Shown: piece after piece, positions 32,396 to 41,033 of the stretch
Position numbering within the stretch: the stretch's first letter is position 1
How the letters are laid out: the number at the start of each line of letters is the position of its first letter
Assembly (NCBI GenBank): GCA_965198045.1
Contig: CBDAOL010000012.1
Coordinates: 372,001-436,000, forward strand
Direction: 5' to 3'
From: CBDDEC01 sp965198045
Lineage (GTDB): Bacteria > Chloroflexota > Dehalococcoidia > UBA2979
DNA: 64,000 nt
Program-made: the position numbers and the translations under genes
Notes under the pieces: generated by a model
Told to the model about the DNA's origin: nothing
What the model saw: only the letters and a program-made list of their open reading frames with translations
Database searches by the model: none

Positions 32396-34237
32396 TCAGA
32401 CCAACACGCGAGCATCGCCCTGGCGACGGGTCACGCCTCCGCGGTCGAGCGTCTCGAGGACTGCCTGCGCTGTGCGCCGATTCGTTTCGAGGGCATCCCG
32501 GGCGTTCGCCAGGGTGACCTCACCGTGCTCGCGGATGAGCGCCTCGATCTGCGCCTGCGCGGCGTCGAACGCCGTTCGCGCCAGCACCACTCCATCGCCG
32601 CAGTCGACCGCTCGCCCGGCGCCCTCGAGGTGCGCCACGACCTCGGCGTCGGCGTTGAGACGCGGGGGTTGCGCGCCGCCCGTGTCGAGGGCGCTTGCGA
32701 CCTCCTCGATGGCGGCCTGCTGTGCCGCGCTGGGTGATGGCGTCCAGCCGGCGTCGACGACGCCGTCGCGCTCCGCGACGAGGTCGGGCGCGAGCGCACG
32801 CAGCACCGCTCCGAACGCGCGAGGCGCGAGACCGAGACGGCTGCGCAGCTCCTCGCGCGGCATCGCGAAGCGCAGGGGGAAGTCTTGGTGGTACAGGGTG
32901 AGGGCGTTCGCCGCGCCCGCACGGAAGCCGGCGATGCCGGCCGCAGAGAGGTAGAGGGGCGCTCCGCCCTCGACCGGCAGGGCGAACACGGCCCCTTCCT
33001 CGACAAGCGCTACGAGCGTGTCGTCGAGTTCCTCCCGCGCCAGTTCGATGTTCCCCGCGAAGTCGTCGAGGGGGGCCGGTTCCACGCCCCCGAGCGCGGC
33101 CAGCACGCGCGCCTCCGGCGTGCCGGCGGCACGTGCCTCGATGCGAGCGATAGTCTCCGCTGACGAACGGCGATGCCGCGGCGGATTGACCTCGATGATG
33201 CGTCCACCGGCAATGGTCTCGTCTGAGACGCGGAGCACAAAGAGGTCGCCCGGCACGGCAGCGGCTGGCTCGGACAGCACGATCTGCACCCAGCCCTCCT
33301 CGCTGGCGGCGATCGCGTCGCCTTCGAGGATCCGCACCCGCGCCTGCACATCGGCCGCGCCCACGTGGAGCGCGACCCGCAGGTTGTGTCGCAGCGCCCG
33401 GTGCTCGAGCACCCGCACGCGGGCGTCCAGCGCGGTGACCGTCTGCAGCCGCCCGGGCGCTGCGAGCACCTGCCCGCGATGCACGTCCTCGAGGTCGACA
33501 CCGGCCAGGTTCACGGCGACGCGGCTTCCGGGCTGGGCCTCGTCGACGGCCTGTTGATGCGTCTGCAGCCCGCGGATGCGCGCCGTGTCGGTACCGGGCG
33601 TGAGTTCGACTGAGTCCCCGACGCGCAGACGGCCGTCGAGCAGCGTGCCGGTGACGACCGTGCCGAAGCCGGACATGGTGAACACGCGATCGACGCCGAG
33701 GCGCGGCCTGCCGATGTCCCGCGGTTCGTCGACGGCGTCGACGGCGAGGTCCAGCGTCGAACGGAGCTCGTCGAGACCGTCGCCGCTCACGCTCGATACC
33801 TCGACGATCGGCGCATCGGCGAGGCGAGTGTGCTCGAGGATGCTGCGCACCTCCTCGGCGACGAGCTCCGACCAGTCCCCGTCGACGAGGTCGCGCTTCG
33901 TCAGCGCCACGACGGCGTGCTCCACCTCGAGCAGATCGAGGATCTCCAGGTGCTCCCGGGTCTGCGGCATCACGCCCTCGTCGGCCGCGATCACCAGCAG
34001 GGCGAGGTCGATGCCGCCGGCGCCGGCCAGCATGTGGCGGACGAAGCGCACGTGGCCCGGCACGTCGATGATCGAGATCTCGCGACCGGAGGGCAGCGTC
34101 ATCCAGGCGAACCCGAGCTCGATCGTGAGCCCACGTTCCTGCTCCTCGCGGAGCCGGTCGGGGTTGATGCCGGTCAGTGCCTGGATGAGGGCGGACTTGC
34201 CGTGGTCGACGTGTCCAGCCGTCCCGACGACGAACAT
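32396..34237 (-). CDS. selB: Selenocysteine-specific translation elongation factor SelB
   Basis: GTPase delivering Sec-tRNA to UGA codons marked by a SECIS hairpin. G1 is GTAGHVDHGKSALIQAL, G3 is IDVPGHVRFVRHM, G4 is LTKRDL. The switch region NPDRLREEQERGLTIELGFA is the SelB/EF-Tu-like form. Domains 2-3 extend to about residue 350, followed by C-terminal winged-helix repeats (ending ANARDALETNRRTAQAVLETL) that bind the SECIS RNA. 613 residues from ATG 34237. The earlier in-frame ATG at 34246 overlaps the TACAAT -10 itself (34245-34250), so the second Met is the likely start of a leaderless mRNA. selA, selC and selD are not in the window. Confidence 0.95.
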   Translation of the reverse strand: MFVVGTAGHVDHGKSALIQALTGINPDRLREEQERGLTIELGFAWMTLPSGREISIIDVPGHVRFVRHMLAGAGGIDLALLVIAADEGVMPQTREHLEILDLLEVEHAVVALTKRDLVDGDWSELVAEEVRSILEHTRLADAPIVEVSSVSGDGLDELRSTLDLAVDAVDEPRDIGRPRLGVDRVFTMSGFGTVVTGTLLDGRLRVGDSVELTPGTDTARIRGLQTHQQAVDEAQPGSRVAVNLAGVDLEDVHRGQVLAAPGRLQTVTALDARVRVLEHRALRHNLRVALHVGAADVQARVRILEGDAIAASEEGWVQIVLSEPAAAVPGDLFVLRVSDETIAGGRIIEVNPPRHRRSSAETIARIEARAAGTPEARVLAALGGVEPAPLDDFAGNIELAREELDDTLVALVEEGAVFALPVEGGAPLYLSAAGIAGFRAGAANALTLYHQDFPLRFAMPREELRSRLGLAPRAFGAVLRALAPDLVAERDGVVDAGWTPSPSAAQQAAIEEVASALDTGGAQPPRLNADAEVVAHLEGAGRAVDCGDGVVLARTAFDAAQAQIEALIREHGEVTLANARDALETNRRTAQAVLETLDRGGVTRRQGDARVLV

Positions 34238-34244
34238 GGCGGGC

Positions 34245-34250
34245 ATTGTA
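34245..34250 (-). promoter_or_regulatory. -10 element for a leaderless selB transcript
   Basis: TACAAT on the minus strand, one mismatch from TATAAT, ends seven bases before ATG 34237. Its last two bases are the AT of the upstream in-frame ATG 34246, so that ATG cannot be inside the transcript. Confidence 0.6.
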
Positions 34251-34279
34251 GCCGCCGCGCACGCTGTCTTGCCGCGCGG

Positions 34280-34558
34280 CTAATCGAGGACGCGATGCCC
34301 CTCGAGCGTCGCGCGCTGACAGGCCGGGCAGCGCGCGGGCAGGTCGTCGCGCGGCACGATCTCGCGCGTCCCCGAGACGCCGACCCAGATGTCGTCGCGC
34401 AGCCTCAGCGCGCGGTCTGGTGCGCCACGCTCGCCGCGCGCGGCCGGGCGGCGCTCCTCCTCGAGGCGGCGCGCGATCTCGGCCTCGCTCATCTCACCTT
34501 CGCGCCGTACGAGGACTTCGCGACCGCAGTGCGTGCAGCGGTAGACATCGACCGCCAT
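34280..34558 (-). CDS. Small zinc-ribbon protein, function unknown
   Basis: A 92-residue protein with two CxxC pairs far apart (YRCTHCGRE near the N-terminus and ARCPACQRA near the C-terminus) that probably bind one zinc. Between them is a charged helical stretch (EMSEAEIARRLEEERRP). I do not recognise the family. It starts one base after the hemW stop, so it is expressed with hemW, and it is followed by selB, which has its own -10. Confidence 0.7.
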   Translation of the reverse strand: MAVDVYRCTHCGREVLVRREGEMSEAEIARRLEEERRPAARGERGAPDRALRLRDDIWVGVSGTREIVPRDDLPARCPACQRATLEGHRVLD

Positions 34559-34559
34559 C

Positions 34560-35819
34560 TCAGGCCTTCGGTTCCGGTGCGTCGGGGTCCGGCAACAGGT
34601 CGACGAAGAGCTCGTTCGAGAGCAGCAGGCCCCGGTCCGTCAGCCGCAGGCGGCCGTCGCCACGGTCGAGGATGCCCAGCGCCTCGTACCTGGCCAGCGC
34701 TGGCCCAAAGCTCGCCTCGAGGTTGGCGCCGAACCGCGCCTCAAACGGCGCCACCTCGACGCCGTCGGTCAGGCGCAGGCCGAGGATCAGCGCGTCGGCG
34801 AGGGCGGTCGCAGCGTCCGGCGTCTCGCCGCTGCTGATCTGGTGCAGGGCGCCGTGACCGTTGGCCTCGCGCTCCTCGTACGACTCGTTGACAGCGTCGA
34901 CGTAGCGCTGCGGCGCGTTGACGTTGGCGAGCCGGTTGCCGGAGAAGTAGGAGTGCGCGCCGGCGCCGAGGCCGAGGTACGGCTGCGTCCGCCAGTAGAC
35001 GAGGTTGTGCCGGCACTCGCGGCCCGGTCGCGCCCAGTTCGAGATTTCATATTGGTGGCAGCCAGCCTCGACGAGCCGCTCGCGTGTCCACTCGTACTGA
35101 TCGGCGGCCACGTCGGGATCTGGTTCCGGCAACTGGCCCTTCTCGACCTGGTAGTACAGCGCCGTGCCCGGCTCCACCGTCAGGGCATAGCAGGAGAGAT
35201 GTTCCGGCCCCAGCTCGATCGCTCGTTCGAGGGTGGATTGCCAACGTTCGAGGGGTTGGCCGATCAGCCCGAAGATGAGGTCGAGGTTGACGTTCTCGAA
35301 CCCGGCTGCACGGACGTCGTTGAACGCTTCGACCGCCCGCTCCGCCGAGTGCAGCCGGTCGAGCTGCTGCAGCTCATCGTCGTGCAGCGACTGGACGCCC
35401 ATCGACAGGCGATTGATGCCGACGCCGCGTAGGCCCTCCAGGTGCTCGCGCGTCAGCTCGCTCGGATTCGCCTCGAGCGTCCATTCGGCGTCGGCGGCGA
35501 TAGCGAACCGCTCGCGGATGGCCGTCACGATCGAGGTGAGGTCGTCGATCGCTGTCAGGCTGGGCGTGCCGCCGCCAAAGAACACCGTATCCACGCGATG
35601 TCCCTGCGCCGCGGGCGCCCACAGCCCGATCTCGCGGACGAGAGCGGGCGTGTAGTCCGGCACGAGGTGATCGAGGCCCTCGTACGAGTTGAAGTCGCAG
35701 TAGCCGCACTTCGCAGTGCAGAACGGGATGTGCAGATAGAGCGCCAACGGCTCGAGATCACCGCTTGCGGCGGTGCGAGCGGCCGTTTCGGTGTTCCGCG
35801 TGGCCTCGGTGCTGGTCAT
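34560..35819 (-). CDS. hemW: Radical SAM haem chaperone HemW (coproporphyrinogen III oxidase-like)
   Basis: HemN-related radical SAM protein now regarded as a haem chaperone. The cluster motif CTAKCGYC is followed by the HemW-type DFNSYEG. VFFGGGTPSLT, EANPSELT, GINRLSMGVQS and NLDLIFGLIGQ mark the TIM barrel. The HemN C-terminal domain follows (YEISNWARPGRECRHNLVYW, LGLGAGAHSYF). It lacks the N-terminal extension with the extra substrate-SAM residues of true HemN. 419 residues. The start at 35819 has TACGCT six bases upstream, so it is probably leaderless. Confidence 0.92.
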   Translation of the reverse strand: MTSTEATRNTETAARTAASGDLEPLALYLHIPFCTAKCGYCDFNSYEGLDHLVPDYTPALVREIGLWAPAAQGHRVDTVFFGGGTPSLTAIDDLTSIVTAIRERFAIAADAEWTLEANPSELTREHLEGLRGVGINRLSMGVQSLHDDELQQLDRLHSAERAVEAFNDVRAAGFENVNLDLIFGLIGQPLERWQSTLERAIELGPEHLSCYALTVEPGTALYYQVEKGQLPEPDPDVAADQYEWTRERLVEAGCHQYEISNWARPGRECRHNLVYWRTQPYLGLGAGAHSYFSGNRLANVNAPQRYVDAVNESYEEREANGHGALHQISSGETPDAATALADALILGLRLTDGVEVAPFEARFGANLEASFGPALARYEALGILDRGDGRLRLTDRGLLLSNELFVDLLPDPDAPEPKA

Positions 35820-35825
35820 GGATTG

Positions 35826-35831
35826 AGCGTA
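35826..35831 (-). promoter_or_regulatory. -10 element for a leaderless hemW transcript
   Basis: TACGCT on the minus strand ends six bases before the hemW ATG. The divergent 35971 gene has the same hexamer on the other strand (35923-35928). Confidence 0.55.
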
Positions 35832-35922
35832 TCAGGGGCGATCGGCGGGTGCGATCGGCGCGCGACCGTGTGCGGTCTGCCGAACGGAGCTGCGCGATCA
35901 TGCGTTGATCACAGTACCCACC

Positions 35923-35928
35923 TACGCT
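35923..35928 (+). promoter_or_regulatory. -10-like element of the DUF3179 selenoprotein gene
   Basis: TACGCT on the plus strand, 42 nt before the ATG at 35971. Transcription would start near 35935, giving a leader that contains GGAGAG (35954-35959) as ribosome site. Confidence 0.4.
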
Positions 35929-35970
35929 GATGCTGCGGCGAGCGGCGGCTGTTGGAGAGCGACGACGCGC

Positions 35971-37164
35971 ATGAATCGCACGATGACCGGCGCGCTGGCA
36001 ATAGCTGTCGCCGTGCTGGCGCTGATCGCCGGCGCCTGCGGTGGCGATGACGGCGCGAGCGGAGGCGGCAACGACGCTGGCGCGACGTTCGAGCAGACTC
36101 CGGACGTCGCTACGCCGAAGGCGACCGCTACGCCCGCCGCGCCCTCGACGCCCGTACCGACCCCGGAGCCGCGCCCCGACGGGCTGACCGGTGCTCCGGT
36201 CGACCTCCCGAGCGCGGAGTCGGCGGCTTTCGATTCGGACCTCCTCAACGTCAACGCTGGCTCGTTCCCCTCGCTGGACTATCCGAGCCTCGTTACGGCC
36301 GAGGAGGCGACGTGGCTGGCCGACGACTCGGCCGTCCTCGGCGCGGTGCAGAACGGCGAGGCGCGTGCCTACCCGCTGGCGATGATGCGCTTCCACCATG
36401 TGGCGAACGACGAGCTGGGAGGCGAGTCGTACCTCGTCACCTTCTGAATCGTCTGTTCTTCCGGGGTCGGGTTCGACCCCGTCATCGATGGAGAAACGCT
36501 CCTCTTCACCACTGCTGGGCTCTACCAGGGCGTCTTCACGATGTGGGACGACATCACGGGCAGCGTCTGGTCGCACCTCGATGGGTCGGCGCTCAGCGGG
36601 TCTTCGGCCGGCCGGCAGCTCGAGATCCTGCCGTTGCAGACGACGACTTGGGCAGCCTGGTCGGCGCAGTACCCGGAGACGACCACGCCCAACATCGACA
36701 CGCTGCGGCGGAACTCCTACCGGGAGCCGCTGTTGGGACTCGACTCGATCTCCGGTCTCTTCCTCGACACGCTGGGCGAACTCGACACGCGCCTCGACAC
36801 CGGCGAGCTCGTGATCGGTGTGCTCGCGGGCGCCGAGGCGGTGGCGTTCCCGATCGAGACAGCGGCGCCCGACGGCCCGATGCAAGCCGAGGTTGGCGGC
36901 GTGCCGGTCGTGATCCTCGAGGGTGAGGACGGCGTGCCGACGCTCGCCTACCACCGCGCGCTGACCGATGGGCGCGTGCTCGACTTCGTCCGCGAAGGCG
37001 ACGCCGTCATCGATCTGCAGACCGGGTCGAGCTGGAATGCGAGCGGCGTCGCCGTGAGCGATGACCTCGAGGGCGTCCAGCTCACCTTCGTCACCTCGTT
37101 CTTCACGGAGTGGTACGGCTGGGCCGCGTTCCACCCGGACACCTCGATCTACGAGCCGGCTTAG
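35971..37164 (+). CDS. DUF3179-type lipoprotein with in-frame UGA: predicted selenoprotein
   Basis: Two open stretches in the same frame (35971-36444 and 36448-37164) are joined by one TGA at 36445-36447. Read through, they give 397 residues. A lipoprotein signal (hydrophobic core ending LIAGAC, then GGDDG) precedes a Thr/Pro-rich linker and the DUF3179-like domain (AYPLAMMRFHHVANDELGG, SYLVTF-U-IVCSSGVGFDP, GLYQGVFTMWDDITGSVW, SHLDGSALSGSSAG, LPLQTTTWAAW). In this family the position after LVT[YF] is normally the first Cys of CPLC/CxxC, so TGA replaces that Cys and makes U159-I-V-C162. A hairpin with a G-rich loop lies 21 nt after the TGA, and selB is nearby. The start is ATG 35971 (GGAGAG 11 nt upstream). 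Molecular function is unknown; a periplasm-facing, membrane-anchored thiol/selenol redox role is inferred. Confidence 0.82.
36445..36481 (+). promoter_or_regulatory. Selenocysteine UGA codon and bacterial SECIS hairpin
   Basis: After TGA 36445-36447 and a short spacer, bases 36462-36468 pair perfectly with 36475-36481 (7 bp, CGGGGUC with GACCCCG) around a GGGUUC loop. G69-C74 of the loop could pair further and leave GGUU at the tip. The gap from UGA to the loop is 21 nt, inside the range reported for bacterial SECIS elements (about 16-37 nt), and the loop begins with G and contains GU, as SelB recognition requires. Confidence 0.72.
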
Positions 37165-37283
37165 GCCGCACCGCACCGTCTCCTCCTTGCGCGAGCGCTC
37201 GCTAGAACGCGCTGAGGGCGCATGCGACACTCGCTGCGACGCCGCGTTTGCCGGTGCAACGGGCGTGCGAGGAGGGCGCGAGC

Positions 37284-39146
37284 GTGCTCAAGACCCACGA
37301 GTGCGGTGAGCTGAGGGCCGAGCACGCGGGGCAAGACGTCACGTTGGCCGGCTGGGTACACCGCCGCCGCGATCACGGCGGGCTCGTCTTCGTCGACTTG
37401 CGCGACTCGAGCGGCCTCGTGCAGGTGGTCTTCCACCCCGAGACCGCACCCGAGGCGACCGCGCTCGCCGGCGACATCCGCAACGAGTTCGTGATCCAGG
37501 TCCAGGGCGCCGTCGCGCCCCGCCAGACCGGTACCGAGAACGACGATCTACCGACCGGCGCGATCGAGGTGCAGGTCGCCTCGGCGGTGGTACTCAATCC
37601 CTCCGCCACGCCCCCGTTCGCTGTCAACGAGGAGACCGAGGTCGGCGAGGCCACGCGACTCCGCTACCGCTACGTCGACCTGCGCCGCGAGCGCATGGCG
37701 GCGAACCTGCGGCTCCGGCACTCGATCACGAAGTACATCCGCGACTTCCTCTCGGAGCGAGGCTTCCTCGAAGTTGAGACGCCGACCCTGGGGCTCGCCA
37801 CGCCGGAGGGCGCGCGCGATTACCTCGTGCCGTCGCGGGTGCAGCCGGGGTCGTTCTACGCGCTGCCGCAGTCGCCGCAGCAGCTGAAGCAGCTGTTGAT
37901 GGTGGCCGGCGTCGACCGCTACTTCCAGATCGCGCGCTGCTACCGCGACGAGGATCTGCGCAGCGACCGGCAGCCCGAGTTCACGCAGCTCGACCTCGAG
38001 GTCGCGTTCGCCGAGGAGTCGGACATCCTGGATCTGACCGAGGATCTCTACCGCGGCATCGCGACCGCGGTGACACCTCACTTCGACCTGCCGCAGCCGT
38101 TCCACCGCTTGACCTATGCCGAGTCCATGGAGCGTTTCGGCACCGACAAGCCCGACCTGCGCTACGGTTTCGAGTTGCACGACGTGACCGACCTCGTCGA
38201 GAACTCCGCGTTCAAAGTCTTCGCCAGCGCCGCTGCCGAGGGTGGGCGCGTGCGCGCTATCGCGGTGCCGGGTGGCGCGGACACGCCGCGCCGCCGCCTC
38301 GACCGGCTTACCGAGACCGCCGTCGAAGCCGGTGCGAAGGGCCTCGTCTGGATCGTCTTCGAGGGCGAGGGGTCACTGGGCGAGCTGACCGAGGACGACG
38401 TGCGGTCGCCGGTCGCCCGCTTCTTCTCGCCGGATACGCTGGCCGCCCTGGGCACCGCCTGCGGCGCCAGTCGGGGCGACCTGCTGTTGATCGCGGCAGA
38501 CCGTGACGCCGTCACCTCGCGCGTGCTCGACGTCCTGCGACGCGAGATTGCCGCTGAACGCGAGCTGGCCGACCCGACACGCCTCGATTTCGCGTTCATC
38601 ACGGAATACCCGCTCTACGAATGGGACGAGACGACCGAGCGCTGGGGCGCCGCGCACCACATGTTCACCGCGCCGGTCGAGGCGGATCTGCCGCTCCTCG
38701 AAGCGGATCCCGGCGCTGTGGGCTCGAGAGCCTACGACTTTGTCTGCAACGGCCACGAGATCGCCTCAGGCTCCGTTCGGATCCACTCGCGCGAGACGCA
38801 GCTGGCCGTGATGGCCTCGCTCGGCATCAGCGCGGAGGAGGCAGCGCTGAAGTTCGGGCACATGCTCGAGGCGTTTACCTTCGGTGCGCCGCCGCACGCG
38901 GGCATCGCGCCGGGCCTTGACCGCACGGTCGCGCTCTTCGCGGGCGAGAACGACATCCGCGAGGTGATCGCCTTCCCCAAGACGAAGTCGGCGTCCGATC
39001 CGATGACCGGCGCGCCGGCGCCGGTGGCGGCGGAGCAGCTGGGCGAGGTGCATATCGACCTCGACTCGACCGCACGCGCAGCGATCGAGTCGCGCGCCGC
39101 CGGCGCTGAAGCCGACGACACCGAGACGCCCGCCGATCCTCAGTAG
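37284..39146 (+). CDS. aspS: Aspartate--tRNA ligase
   Basis: Class IIb synthetase charging tRNA-Asp (possibly also tRNA-Asn). N-terminal OB fold (VTLAGWVHRRRDHGGLVFVDLRDSSG), motif 1 with ITKYIRDFLSERGFLEVETPTL, motif 2 CYRDEDLRSDRQPEFTQLD, the bacterial GAD insertion (about residues 290-410) and motif 3 (GIAPGLDRTVALFAGENDIREVIAF). 620 residues. GTG 37284 has GAGGAGGG 8 nt upstream. The tail (AEADDTETPADPQ) is a short acidic addition. Confidence 0.95.
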   Translation: MLKTHECGELRAEHAGQDVTLAGWVHRRRDHGGLVFVDLRDSSGLVQVVFHPETAPEATALAGDIRNEFVIQVQGAVAPRQTGTENDDLPTGAIEVQVASAVVLNPSATPPFAVNEETEVGEATRLRYRYVDLRRERMAANLRLRHSITKYIRDFLSERGFLEVETPTLGLATPEGARDYLVPSRVQPGSFYALPQSPQQLKQLLMVAGVDRYFQIARCYRDEDLRSDRQPEFTQLDLEVAFAEESDILDLTEDLYRGIATAVTPHFDLPQPFHRLTYAESMERFGTDKPDLRYGFELHDVTDLVENSAFKVFASAAAEGGRVRAIAVPGGADTPRRRLDRLTETAVEAGAKGLVWIVFEGEGSLGELTEDDVRSPVARFFSPDTLAALGTACGASRGDLLLIAADRDAVTSRVLDVLRREIAAERELADPTRLDFAFITEYPLYEWDETTERWGAAHHMFTAPVEADLPLLEADPGAVGSRAYDFVCNGHEIASGSVRIHSRETQLAVMASLGISAEEAALKFGHMLEAFTFGAPPHAGIAPGLDRTVALFAGENDIREVIAFPKTKSASDPMTGAPAPVAAEQLGEVHIDLDSTARAAIESRAAGAEADDTETPADPQ

Positions 39147-39309
39147 CGGCGCGACCGTATCTCCTGTGAACGTTTGTCAGGGGTAAGCCTGCCAACAGTC
39201 TCAGGCCTCTGCTGAGGTATCCTGAGTAGCACGTGCCGACAAGGCGTGCCGGCAGCTTCGGCTCGACGGCGCAACCAGGACCACCACCACCATGATGGAG
39301 AGTTGATCG

Positions 39310-40992
39310 ATGGGCGGACAGAACCGGCTCCTCGGCATTCTGCTGGGCGTAGTTGCCGTGCTCGTACTCGTGATCGGAGGTCTCACCTTCATCACGACCC
39401 AGGGGGGCGACGACGGGGCCGGTGGCGGCCCCTCCGGCGTCTCGAGTGGCAGCGGTGGTGACGGTGGTGGTGATGACAGCGGCGATGTCATCAGCTCTGC
39501 CAGTGGCCGTCTGCGCCTCGCCTCGGGCGACCCAATCACGCTCGACCCGCACATCTCGACGGACGCGCTGTCCGCGCAGTACATCGTCGAGGTCTTCGGC
39601 GGCCTCGTCACCATCACCCCGGACCTCGAGATCGCGTTGGACCTTGCGGCCTCTGTCGACATCAGCGAGGACTTCCGGACCTACACCTTCACCCTGCGGG
39701 ACGACATCTTCTTCCACTCCGGCCGGCGCGTGACCGCGGAGGACGTGGAATGGTCGCTGGAGCGCGCCTCGTCGCCCGAGCTAGCCTCGCCCGTGGCGAC
39801 CGCCTACCTCGGCGACATCGAGGGCCAACGCGAGCGGTTCTTCGGCCTCGCTGACGACATCAGTGGCATCCAAGTGATCGACGACCGCACGATCGTGTTC
39901 ACGCTCGACCAGGCGAAGCCGTACTTCCTCGCGAAGCTCACCTACCCGACGGCGTTCGTCGTCGACCGGCAGCAGGTCGAAGCGAGCCCGCGCAACTGGA
40001 CACGCCGACCCAACGGCACCGGCCCCTTCCAGCTCACCGAGTGGCGCCTCGGCGAGCGCATCACCCTCGAGGCCAACCCGCGCTACCACTTCGGCGAGCC
40101 ACAGCTGTCCGAGGTGGTGTACCTGCTCTCGGGCGGTTCGGTGCTGACGCGCTTCGAGAATGATGAGGTGGACGTCGCGAGCGTCTCGGTGAACGACATC
40201 GACCGCGCGCGCGACACGAGCAGCGACCTCAACCCCCTCTACAGCCAGTGGGACGAATTCAGCATCTTCTACATCGCCTTCAATACGGCCGTGCCGCCGT
40301 TCGACGACGTGCACATCCGCCGCGCGCTGGCGCTGTCGATCGACCGCCAGAAGATCGCCGAGGTCACGTTCAGCAACATGATCGTGCCGGCGACGGGCAT
40401 CCTCCCGCCGCAGCTGCCCGGCTTCACGCCTGGCGACAAGACCTTCCCGTTCGACCCGGAACGCGCGCGCGAGGAGCTGGCGCTGTCCTCGTACGGCTCG
40501 GCGGAGAACGTTCCGCTGATCCAGCTGACCGAGGTCGGTGGCGGGGCCAACCCCGGTGTCGACACGCAGGCCTTCGTCGAGCAGTGGCGCACCGAGTTGG
40601 GCCTGGAGGTCGAGATCCGACAGACGGACTTCGGCACGTTCCTGTCGGACGCCAACGCTGGACGGCTGCAGATGTTCAACGGCGGCTGGATCATGGACTA
40701 CCCGGACCCCGAGGACATCCTCGACCTGAAGTTCCACTCGACCTCGCAGCTCAACGACATCGGCTATGAGAACGCGGAAGTGGATGCGCTCCTCGAAGCG
40801 GCGCGCACCGAGCAGGATGCGCCGGCGCGGCTGGCCCTCTACCGTGAAGCCGAGCTGGCGATCATCGATGACGTGGCGTGGCTGCCCTTGTACTTCAGCC
40901 GCAGCCACATCGTGGTCAACCCGGACGTCAACGGTTGGTTCGACCCGCCGATGGTGATCCCGCGACTGCGCTTCGTTTCGATCGACGACTAG
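39310..40992 (+). CDS. Peptide/nickel-type ABC transporter substrate-binding protein (SBP family 5)
   Basis: A 560-residue extracytoplasmic solute receptor. An N-terminal hydrophobic helix (LLGILLGVVAVLVLVIGGL) has no lipobox Cys, so it is probably an uncleaved anchor or a Sec signal. A Gly/Ser/Asp-rich linker follows. The SBP_bac_5 domain shows LDPHISTDALSAQYIVEVF, YTFTLRDDIFFHSGRRVTAEDVEWSLERA, NGTGPFQLTEW, VPPFDDVHIRRALALSIDRQKI and GWIMDYPDPEDIL. GGAGAG precedes ATG 39310. Two permease genes follow. The substrate cannot be fixed beyond oligopeptide-like. Confidence 0.9.
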   Translation: MGGQNRLLGILLGVVAVLVLVIGGLTFITTQGGDDGAGGGPSGVSSGSGGDGGGDDSGDVISSASGRLRLASGDPITLDPHISTDALSAQYIVEVFGGLVTITPDLEIALDLAASVDISEDFRTYTFTLRDDIFFHSGRRVTAEDVEWSLERASSPELASPVATAYLGDIEGQRERFFGLADDISGIQVIDDRTIVFTLDQAKPYFLAKLTYPTAFVVDRQQVEASPRNWTRRPNGTGPFQLTEWRLGERITLEANPRYHFGEPQLSEVVYLLSGGSVLTRFENDEVDVASVSVNDIDRARDTSSDLNPLYSQWDEFSIFYIAFNTAVPPFDDVHIRRALALSIDRQKIAEVTFSNMIVPATGILPPQLPGFTPGDKTFPFDPERAREELALSSYGSAENVPLIQLTEVGGGANPGVDTQAFVEQWRTELGLEVEIRQTDFGTFLSDANAGRLQMFNGGWIMDYPDPEDILDLKFHSTSQLNDIGYENAEVDALLEAARTEQDAPARLALYREAELAIIDDVAWLPLYFSRSHIVVNPDVNGWFDPPMVIPRLRFVSIDD

Positions 40993-41033
40993 GCAGCGCG
41001 CGAACCACGTAGGGCGCGACGGGCGGGCCGCCG

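Noticed and set aside
35820..35904. Possible tRNA-Sec in the hemW-DUF3179 gap
   Set aside because: The gap is GC-rich, but I could not draw a cloverleaf or find a TCA anticodon loop or TTC arm. The other gaps likewise show no tRNA.
35905..36447. The first half of the DUF3179 gene as an independent short protein, with 36541-37164 as a second gene
   Set aside because: Both parts are in one frame, family similarity crosses the TGA, and the second part would lack the conserved SSGVGFDP block and any ribosome site.
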